From Bacilli bacterium (lineage in GTDB: Bacteria > Bacillota_I > Bacilli_A > ML615J-28 > CAG-313), in NCBI GenBank assembly GCA_017463365.1, contig JAFTPH010000040.1:1-33595 (forward strand): a stretch of 33,595 nt of DNA, given 5' to 3'. A program made the position numbers and the translations under genes. Positions 27,741 to 33,595 of the stretch are shown piece after piece (position 1 is the stretch's first letter; each line of letters begins with the position of its first letter). The notes under the pieces were generated by a model. The model was given only the letters and a program-made list of their open reading frames with translations, made no database searches and had not been told where the DNA came from.

Positions 27741-27886
27741 TTTTCTCACCTTCAAATAACTATATTCGCCAAATATTGAAATTATTATCCAAATTACAAA
27801 ATTAACCATTTATAGTTATTTATTACCTATAAAAAACTATTTATGGCAATTTTTGACTAAATTGGTTTTTTTCTAGTTGAAATAGA

Positions 27887-27892
27887 TATAAT
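27887..27892 (+). promoter_or_regulatory. -10 element of the Xre regulator gene
   Basis: TATAAT 22 nt before the ATG. The -35 is unclear. The 27741-27914 interval holds divergent promoters for the hydrolase operon and this gene. Confidence 0.45.
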
Positions 27893-27914
27893 ATTTATAT
27901 ATAGAGGTGATGCT

Positions 27915-28193
27915 ATGAATCGTACATTCGGCGAAAAAATTCGCGATACAAGAATAGATATGGATTTATCACAAAAAGAAGTTGCAGCTATGATTCCGAT
28001 GAATCAATCAAATTATTCAAAAATCGAACGAGGAATGCAGGAGCCTAATGTTTACCAGCTAAAAAGAATATCTGAAATTCTTCGCATTAGTGTTGATGAA
28101 TTATTAGGTATCAATAAAAGTACGTTTGAAGAAGAAAAATTACGTAACTTTCAAAAAGAGTTTGATGAACTGTATCATAAATATTTTGGTTAA
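27915..28193 (+). CDS. Xre-family helix-turn-helix regulator
   Basis: 92 residues: an HTH_3 domain in residues 5-62 (FGEKIRDTRIDMDLSQKEVA, IPMNQSNYSKIERG, ISEILRISVDELLGI), then an acidic coiled tail (EEEKLRNFQKEFDELYHKYFG). Probably a DNA-binding repressor. It is divergent from the hydrolase/MurF/Ddl operon with a 174-nt shared interval, so that operon is a candidate target. SD AGAGGTGA. Confidence 0.9.
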   Translation: MNRTFGEKIRDTRIDMDLSQKEVAAMIPMNQSNYSKIERGMQEPNVYQLKRISEILRISVDELLGINKSTFEEEKLRNFQKEFDELYHKYFG

Positions 28194-28195
28194 AA

Positions 28196-28227
28196 GAAAA
28201 ACAAGCAGATAATCTGCTTGTTTTTTT
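28196..28227. terminator. Bidirectional terminator between the Xre gene and livF
   Basis: ACAAGCAGA and TCTGCTTGT form a stem that A/T pairs extend to about 13 bp, with a 3-nt loop. T7 follows on the plus strand and a T-rich tail on the minus strand. Confidence 0.85.
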
Positions 28228-29134
28228 ATGCTCCTAAATAGGCTTTTTTGATATCTTCATTAACTAATAATTCGCTTGCTTTACCTTCCATAACAATTTT
28301 ACCAGTTTCTAAAACGTATCCATAATCAGCTATACTTAAAGCCGCTTTAGCGTTTTGTTCAACTAATAAAATAGTAATACCAGAGGCATGTAAGCTTTTA
28401 ATTATATCGAAGATTTCATTAACAAATATTGGTGATAAACCCATAGATGGTTCATCTAAAAGTAAAATTTTAGGCTTACTCATCATCGCTCTTGCCATCG
28501 CTAGCATTTGTTGTTCACCACCAGATAATGTACCAGCTTTTTGTTTTTTACGTTCTTCAAGTCTTGGGAATCTTTCGAATACTTCTTTTAAGTCTTCTTT
28601 AATTTTCAATACATTATGTCTTCTATATGATCCCATTTCTAGATTTTCTTGAACAGTAAGATTAGCAAATACTTGACGACCTTCAGGAACGTGAGCAACC
28701 CCATACATAATTGCGTTGTATGATGGAACTTTCAATAAATCAGCGGTTGCATATTTTTGATATTTTGTTTTTAAACGTTTGATTTGATTAATCGATAAAC
28801 CTTTGATTTTTTTTGTTTCATCAGTTTCCGCTTTTTGTAAAAATTTAAATACTTTTTCACTTGTTCCGAATTCAGCAAGTAGTTTATCAGTTATATTTGA
28901 ACCACAAAATCTATTTAAAGTTCTTTTATCAGTTAAGCTTGTTAAATCTAGGTTTGCAAAACTTCCTGAATCGCATTTAACTAACCCAGTTAATGCCTTT
29001 AAAAGTGTTGTTTTACCAGCCCCATTAGCTCCAATAAGTACAACCAGTTCTCCTTGATCAACCTTTAAATTAATGGATTTTAGAGCTCTGATATTACCAT
29101 TATATGTAACAGATAAATTTTTAACTTCTAACAT
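28226..29134 (-). CDS. livF: Branched-chain amino-acid ABC transporter ATPase LivF, with insertion
   Basis: One of two ATPases of the HAAT-family importer. 302 residues against about 235 usual. Walker A GANGAGKT at 35-42, Q-loop in PEGRQVF (150-156), signature LSGGE at 203-207, Walker B ILLLDEPS at 223-230 and the LivF-type switch VEQNAKAA. The excess is an insertion of about 65-70 residues between the Walker A helix and the Q-loop (roughly residues 60-131). It is rich in charged residues (FLQKAETDETKKIKGLS) and helical, whereas LivF normally has a short beta strand there. The frame is uninterrupted. Last gene of livKHMGF. Confidence 0.9.
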   Translation of the reverse strand: MLEVKNLSVTYNGNIRALKSINLKVDQGELVVLIGANGAGKTTLLKALTGLVKCDSGSFANLDLTSLTDKRTLNRFCGSNITDKLLAEFGTSEKVFKFLQKAETDETKKIKGLSINQIKRLKTKYQKYATADLLKVPSYNAIMYGVAHVPEGRQVFANLTVQENLEMGSYRRHNVLKIKEDLKEVFERFPRLEERKKQKAGTLSGGEQQMLAMARAMMSKPKILLLDEPSMGLSPIFVNEIFDIIKSLHASGITILLVEQNAKAALSIADYGYVLETGKIVMEGKASELLVNEDIKKAYLGA

Positions 29135-29138
29135 ATAA

Positions 29139-29903
29139 TCACTCTCCTAAATAAGCAGTAATTACTTCTTTGTTATTTTTAATTTCATCAGGAGTTCCTG
29201 TCGCAATTTCTTTACCAAAGCTAATTACTTTAATCCATTCACAAATCCCCATTACTAATTTCATATCATGTTCAATTAATAATACGGCTGTATTGAATTT
29301 TTCTCTTACTATTTTTATTGTTTCCATTAATTCTTCGGTTTCAATCGGATTCATTCCGGCAGCCGGTTCATCTAAACATAAAATTGATGGATGAGATGCA
29401 AGAGCTCTAGCAATTTCTAATTTTCTTTGTTTACCATAAGGTAGATTTTGAGCTTGTTCATTAACATATTCTGAAAGTCCTAAAACTTCTAAAATTTCCA
29501 TTGCTTCAGCGGTTGCTTTATCTTCTTGTTCATAGTATTTTTTAGTTTTAAAAATTCCATCAAAAATACTATAATTCATATTTATATTTGATGATACTTT
29601 TACATTTTCTAAAACACTCATTCTTTTAAATAGTCTAATATTTTGGAATGTTCTAGATATCCCCATTTTTACACGGTTGTGAGCAGACATTTTTGTTACA
29701 TCTACTCCTCTTAATTCAATTGTTCCACTTGTTGGAATATAAACTCCTGTTAACATATTGAAAACAGTTGTTTTACCAGCTCCATTAGGTCCAATTAAAC
29801 CAACTAATTCTCCTTCTTTAATTTCAATACTGAAATCTTCTACCGCACGTAATCCCCCAAAGACAATTGAAATGTTATTGGCTTTTAAAGCAACTTTTGA
29901 CAT
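29139..29903 (-). CDS. livG: Branched-chain amino-acid ABC transporter ATPase LivG
   Basis: 254 residues: Walker A GPNGAGKTT, the LivG-type signature LPYGKQRKLEIARA, Walker B ILCLDEPAAGMN and the H-loop in LLIEHDMKLVM. C-terminus IKNNKEVITAYLGE. The ATG at 29903 has SD AGGAGG 9 nt upstream; a TTG three codons earlier is less likely. Starts 1 nt after the livM stop. Confidence 0.96.
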   Translation of the reverse strand: MSKVALKANNISIVFGGLRAVEDFSIEIKEGELVGLIGPNGAGKTTVFNMLTGVYIPTSGTIELRGVDVTKMSAHNRVKMGISRTFQNIRLFKRMSVLENVKVSSNINMNYSIFDGIFKTKKYYEQEDKATAEAMEILEVLGLSEYVNEQAQNLPYGKQRKLEIARALASHPSILCLDEPAAGMNPIETEELMETIKIVREKFNTAVLLIEHDMKLVMGICEWIKVISFGKEIATGTPDEIKNNKEVITAYLGE

Positions 29904-29904
29904 C

Positions 29905-30990
29905 TTATTCAACCTCCTTTGGAGTTTCTTTTTTATTTTTGATTAATTTATTTTTGAGTTTTTTAAAGAGACCATAGAACCAATCCCAGCTAAATTCTGC
30001 TGTTCCTAAAATACCACTTGATCTAAATAACATAATTACTACTAAAATAATACCATAAATAATTTTTGGATTACTAGCGAAAAATTCTGGAACCCAAGAT
30101 CTTGTACAGAACCAAAGGTTATAGAAAACAATGATACCTGCGGAAATAATTGATCCTGTAAGTGAACCAAGTCCACCTAATACTACAATAATTAATAATT
30201 CGATTGATAAATCTTGACCAAATTCAATTGGTTTAAACGCATTAAAATGGGCATATAAAGCACCAGCTAACCCTGCTATTAAAGCTGAGAAAGTAAATGT
30301 TAAAACTTTACTTTTATTTACAGCTACCCCACATGCTTCTGCGGCAATATTGTCATCACGACAAGCTAGTGTAGCACGTCCAAATCTAGACTTCATAAAA
30401 GTTAAAATTAAGAAAATGCTTACTACCAACATTATTCCATAAATAAGTGGTGAACCACCTAAATTAATGTTAATATTAATACCTTGAGCTCCACCTAATG
30501 CAGGAATATTTTTAGTAATGTTTACAAATATTAAACTTACTCCTAGGGTTACGATTGCTAGATAATCACCTTTAAGACGTCCTAAAGCAATAATTCCAAC
30601 AACAAATCCAAATAAACCAGTAATAACTGCGGCAATCAATACATCACTTGTAAGTATTAAATACCCTAATGGTTGAAGACCTCCACGTGTTGTATAAACA
30701 AATTCTTTGTAGAAATCTGCACCAATCATATTTTTCGTAAATGTAGCAATTAATACTGCGGCAGTATATCCAAGTAATAAGAATCCACCATGTCCTAAAG
30801 CAAATTCTCCTAAACATCCACATACTACGTTTAAAGCAAGAGCTGCAATACTAAAAATTAAAATTTTTGAAATAATTTTTGTCCATAATAAACTTTCACC
30901 GTTTTGAACAAATATGCATCCTGCAAGAAGAGCAACAATTGCTACAAGAGTACTAACTAAATTTCTTTTATTCATTCTCTTAAATAACAT
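29905..30990 (-). CDS. livM: Branched-chain amino-acid ABC transporter permease LivM
   Basis: 361 residues, about nine hydrophobic helices. Family features: NVVCGCLGEFALGHGGFLLLGYTAA, the LGRLKGDYLAIVTLG segment, and the cytoplasmic EAA-like loop FGRATLACRDDNIAAEACGV followed by FTFSALIAGLAGALYAHF. It forms the membrane channel with LivH. SD AAGGTG. Charged C-terminal tail (KKLKNKLIKNKKETPKEVE). Confidence 0.95.
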   Translation of the reverse strand: MLFKRMNKRNLVSTLVAIVALLAGCIFVQNGESLLWTKIISKILIFSIAALALNVVCGCLGEFALGHGGFLLLGYTAAVLIATFTKNMIGADFYKEFVYTTRGGLQPLGYLILTSDVLIAAVITGLFGFVVGIIALGRLKGDYLAIVTLGVSLIFVNITKNIPALGGAQGINININLGGSPLIYGIMLVVSIFLILTFMKSRFGRATLACRDDNIAAEACGVAVNKSKVLTFTFSALIAGLAGALYAHFNAFKPIEFGQDLSIELLIIVVLGGLGSLTGSIISAGIIVFYNLWFCTRSWVPEFFASNPKIIYGIILVVIMLFRSSGILGTAEFSWDWFYGLFKKLKNKLIKNKKETPKEVE

Positions 30991-30993
30991 ACT

Positions 30994-31875
30994 TTACACC
31001 TTCTCTCTTACGTCTTTACCAAGAAGACCGGCAGGTTTAAATAATAAGATAATTACAAATATACCATAAACAATTACATCTGACCATGCAGAAATACCAA
31101 ATACTGCCGCAAATTCTTTTAGAATACCAATTAAGAATCCACCAAGTACAGATCCTGGTAAACTTCCAATTCCTCCAATAACCGCAGCAACGAATGGATA
31201 AAGTCCAATTGTTGATGAACCAAGTTCAAACGTAAAGAACGGAACTCTTAATAAATAAATTACAACACCGATTGCTGCAAGAGCAGAACCAATAACAAAT
31301 GTTAAAGCAATAATAAAGTTATTATTAATACCCATTAATTTAGCAGCTTCTTCATTTTCGGATACAGCTCTCATCGCAATACCAACTTTTGTTTTCTTAA
31401 CAAAGAAAGTAAGTAAAATTAATAATGCAGCCGTAACAACAATTGATATTATAAATGCGGTATCATTATCAAAGAAAGTTGGGAATTGTAATTGTTTATT
31501 ATTAATAGCATTTAAAATCCCATTTAAAATATAACTTACCCCAATCGCTGTAATTAAAGCGGTAATTCTTGATGATCCTTTTTTTCTAAGAGGTCGATAG
31601 GCAAATCTTTCTGTCAAAATAGCAATGATTACACAGACGACGATTGCCCCAGCCAAACATAATAATAACATTCCAACTGAATACGCCCAACCTAACACAT
31701 CATGGAATAACGCTGCTAGGAAAAAGGCTACAAATCCACCAATTGTGATAAACTCCGAATGCGCAAAGTTAATCATTTTAACAATCCCATATACCATCGA
31801 GTATCCAAGGGCCATTAAAGCAAATACACTACCCATTGCTAAGCCATTTTTTAGTCCTTCAAAAAATAGTTCCAT
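30994..31875 (-). CDS. livH: Branched-chain amino-acid ABC transporter permease LivH
   Basis: 293 residues, about eight helices. Starts with GLKNGLAMGSVFALMALGYSMVYGIVKMINFAHSEF-like LivH hallmark; the EAA-like loop is FVKKTKVGIAMRAVSENEEAAKLMG. SD AAAGGAG. Separated from livK by 82 nt containing a hairpin. Confidence 0.95.
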   Translation of the reverse strand: MELFFEGLKNGLAMGSVFALMALGYSMVYGIVKMINFAHSEFITIGGFVAFFLAALFHDVLGWAYSVGMLLLCLAGAIVVCVIIAILTERFAYRPLRKKGSSRITALITAIGVSYILNGILNAINNKQLQFPTFFDNDTAFIISIVVTAALLILLTFFVKKTKVGIAMRAVSENEEAAKLMGINNNFIIALTFVIGSALAAIGVVIYLLRVPFFTFELGSSTIGLYPFVAAVIGGIGSLPGSVLGGFLIGILKEFAAVFGISAWSDVIVYGIFVIILLFKPAGLLGKDVREKV

Positions 31876-31920
31876 AAGATCTCCTTTCTAGAATTTTTTA
31901 TTCTTCTTATACATTCATAC

Positions 31921-31946
31921 AAGGCAGCATATATCTATGCTGCCTT
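31921..31946 (-). promoter_or_regulatory. Intercistronic hairpin between livK and livH
   Basis: AAGGCAGCATA and TATGCTGCCTT form a perfect 11-bp stem with a TATC loop. The minus-strand flank lacks a T run, so it is more likely an mRNA-stabilising or processing structure (or leaky terminator) raising livK over the downstream genes. Confidence 0.6.
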
Positions 31947-31957
31947 ATAAAGTTTTA

Positions 31958-33133
31958 TTATTTTGCTTCTACTTCTTTAGCGTCTTTGAAAGTAATAACA
32001 ACTGCATCTTTTTGAGGGTTACCATTAGCATCAAATGAGAACTCACTTGCTGATGTAACTAATCCTGTGAATGTACCAGTTGCAAAAGCTTCAACAACTG
32101 CATCAAAGTCAACACTTCCTGCTTTTTCAATTGCTTGTTTTGCAATATAAACTGCATCGTATGCTAATGCTGCAAATGATACTGGAACTTCACCATTATA
32201 TTTTGCTTTATATGCATCAACGAATTTTTTAACTGCTGTTGTTTCAGATCCACCAAAGTAGTGGTTAGTATAGAAACATTTTTCTAAGAATTCAACATTG
32301 TCGCCTTCTTTGATTTGTTGAACAACACCATCCCAACCATCTCCACCGTAGCATACACCGTTGTATCCTGCAGCATATCCAGTTTTTAAGATGTTATAAA
32401 CATTTTCATAATAGTCAGGTAAATAAACACAATCATATCCACCAGCTACGATTGGAGCCCAGTAAGATGCGAAATCTTTAACTGTCTTATCATAACCTTG
32501 TGTTTCAACTGTAACGCCATTAGCAGCTGCAGTTTTAACGAATGCATCTTTTAATCCAACTGAATAATCTTCATCTGTGTTATATAAAACATATGCTTTT
32601 TTGATTCCTTTTTCAGCTGCATATTTAGCCATGTATTCACCTTGATATGAATCATAGAAACATGCACGGAAAATATTTTCTCTAGCTTCTCTTTCGTCGC
32701 CATTAGCACCAACTGTTAATTTATCAGCAGTACCAGTAGGAGTAATCACAGGAACACCTGTTTTAATAGCTTCAGCGATTAATCCTTCTGTTGCACCACT
32801 TGTAACGGCACCAACAACAACATCTACACCAGCTTCCATTAATGTCGCAAGACCAGCACCAGCTTTGTCAGCATCTGCTTCATCGTTAATAAAGTCAACT
32901 AATTCTAATTGTTTTTTAACACCATTAACATCAACTCCACCAGCTTTATTAATTTCTTCAATTGCTAGTTCAACACCTTTTTTAACAGCTTGCCCATAAA
33001 TACTTGCACTTCCACTTAATGGCCCAGTTGATCCAAGTTTAATTGTATCAGATCCACCATCTCCACAAGCAGCAAGCCCTAAGAACATTGACACTACCAA
33101 TACTAAACTCATTAAACGTAAAAATTTCTTCAT
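31958..33133 (-). CDS. livK: Branched-chain amino-acid-type substrate-binding lipoprotein LivK
   Basis: 391 residues. Signal peptide ending in the lipobox LAAC, then the periplasmic-binding fold Peripla_BP_6: IKLGSTGPLSGSASIYGQAVKKGVELAIEE, GVDVVVGAVTSGATEGL, and SFAALAYDAVYIAKQAIEKAG. It captures branched-chain amino acids or related compounds outside the membrane for LivHMGF. Two ATGs are possible; at 33142 the SD GGAGG abuts it directly, so the ATG at 33133 (9 nt spacing) is chosen. First gene of the operon. Confidence 0.95.
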   Translation of the reverse strand: MKKFLRLMSLVLVVSMFLGLAACGDGGSDTIKLGSTGPLSGSASIYGQAVKKGVELAIEEINKAGGVDVNGVKKQLELVDFINDEADADKAGAGLATLMEAGVDVVVGAVTSGATEGLIAEAIKTGVPVITPTGTADKLTVGANGDEREARENIFRACFYDSYQGEYMAKYAAEKGIKKAYVLYNTDEDYSVGLKDAFVKTAAANGVTVETQGYDKTVKDFASYWAPIVAGGYDCVYLPDYYENVYNILKTGYAAGYNGVCYGGDGWDGVVQQIKEGDNVEFLEKCFYTNHYFGGSETTAVKKFVDAYKAKYNGEVPVSFAALAYDAVYIAKQAIEKAGSVDFDAVVEAFATGTFTGLVTSASEFSFDANGNPQKDAVVITFKDAKEVEAK

Positions 33134-33239
33134 ATTATTCATCCTCCAAATCTTGATTCACACCCTATTCTTTAAGGGATTTAAGTAAAAAAGGAAATTT
33201 TTAAACTTTTTTACTAATTGCGAATTTTAATATGTACTA

Positions 33240-33269
33240 ATTATATCACTTCATATATTTACCACGCAA
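33240..33269 (-). promoter_or_regulatory. Promoter of the liv operon
   Basis: TG-A-TATAAT (hexamer 33245-33240) with a weak TTGCGT -35 (33269-33264) at 18 nt. The ~100-nt leader contains an AGTAAAAAAG/CTTTTTTACT inverted repeat. Confidence 0.6.
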
Positions 33270-33280
33270 CACTTTTACCA

Positions 33281-33295
33281 ATGAAAACGCTTATT
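33281..33295. promoter_or_regulatory. cre-like (CcpA) site upstream of liv
   Basis: ATGAAAACGCTTATT fits 14 of 15 positions of the consensus WTGNAANCGNWNNCW. It sits about 12 nt upstream of the -35 of the liv promoter, a position compatible with activation. Confidence 0.4.
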
Positions 33296-33309
33296 TTTTA
33301 TTTTTTTCA

Positions 33310-33331
33310 AAATTTATACATGTATAAATTT
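33310..33331. promoter_or_regulatory. 22-bp perfect palindrome
   Basis: Two half-sites AAATTTATACA and TGTATAAATTT with no spacer, about 70-90 bp upstream of the liv transcription start. Possible operator of an unknown regulator. Confidence 0.5.
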
Positions 33332-33388
33332 ATGCAAATTCTACAAATAAAAAGACAATTACAGCTAGATATTAAAGTAATGTAAAGA

Positions 33389-33460
33389 ATTCTGGGGAAA
33401 ATGTAAGCTGTCAAATATTCTGGGGATTTATGACTAGAATTTTTGACAGCCCTATTTTTT
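33389..33460. repeat. IS-end-like inverted and direct repeats
   Basis: GCTGTCAAATATTCT (33407-33421) and AGAATTTTTGACAGC (33436-33450) pair at 14 of 15 positions around a 14-nt loop, followed by CCTATTTTTT. ATTCTGGGGA occurs twice in direct orientation (33389-33398, 33417-33426). The arrangement resembles a transposon end or MITE remnant; no transposase is in the window. It could also work as a plus-strand terminator. The rest of 33134-33595 holds no supported gene. Confidence 0.45.
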
Positions 33461-33486
33461 ATAGAATTACATAAAAAAGTCCTTCG

Positions 33487-33495
33487 TGTTATAAT
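33487..33495 (+). promoter_or_regulatory. Extended -10 promoter pointing off the right edge
   Basis: TG-T-TATAAT (hexamer 33490-33495), with TTACAT 17 nt upstream. A frame open from about 33511 to the edge (reading NVNGNGYTNFFRFKNRVIY) has no visible start codon or SD, so no gene is called. Confidence 0.4.
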
Positions 33496-33595
33496 GTTAT
33501 TGCCTGATAAAAAATAAATGTTAATGGTAATGGTTATACTAATTTCTTTAGATTTAAAAATAGAGTTATATATGTAGTTAACAAAGATGTACCAA

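Overview
This 33.6-kb window looks like a chromosomal segment of a low-GC, Gram-positive-type bacterium (Bacillota). The evidence is very AT-rich intergenic DNA, consensus SD and sigma-A-type promoters, peptidoglycan enzymes (MurA, a membrane-anchored MurF-like ligase, a Ddl-like ligase), an outward lipoprotein repertoire, and a pair of sporulation genes of the yabP/yabQ type. UGG encodes Trp in recognised proteins and UGA is used as a stop (yabP), so the code is standard. A Bacilli/Erysipelotrichia-like uncultured gut lineage would fit, but the sequence alone does not settle it.

Layout. 1-8.0 kb: 5' part of a secreted protein; a large CvpA-like membrane protein with a long repeat-bearing tail; a divergent MurA; an aspartase-family enzyme with an altered catalytic loop; and a DUF1700/DUF4097-type membrane protein with a small membrane partner. 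8.0-9.1 kb: a RelE/ParE toxin whose AbrB-type antitoxin gene carries an in-frame TAA at codon 10, then a tRNA-Tyr/tRNA-Gln operon; a 19/20 direct repeat brackets the toxin-antitoxin module. 9.1-11.5 kb: yabP-yabQ divergent from lysS. 11.5-15.5 kb: yebC flanked by two lipoproteins built from the same recurring module, plus a helical protein of unknown function. 15.6-18.6 kb: hslO, an M18 aminopeptidase and a membrane protein. 18.6-22.8 kb: maf, then the operon tilS-ftsH-rqcP. 22.9-27.8 kb: pyk, and a convergent operon alpha/beta-hydrolase, MurF-like, Ddl-like. 27.9-33.1 kb: a small Xre regulator and the complete branched-chain amino-acid-type ABC operon livK-livH-livM-livG-livF. 33.1-33.6 kb: a regulatory region with a cre-like site, a 22-bp perfect palindrome and an IS-end-like inverted repeat.

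Themes. Housekeeping functions (tRNA modification, proteostasis, ribosome rescue, redox chaperone, lysyl-tRNA) form the core and echo the tilS-ftsH-hslO-yabOPQ-lysS neighbourhood known from Bacillus, but reshuffled. Accessory interest lies in the broken TA module at the tRNA locus, the two modular lipoproteins, the altered aspartase loop, the LivF insertion and the MurF/Ddl operon. Nearly every promoter that can be read uses an extended -10 (TGnTATAAT) with a weak -35; the clear exceptions are the tRNA and maf promoters.
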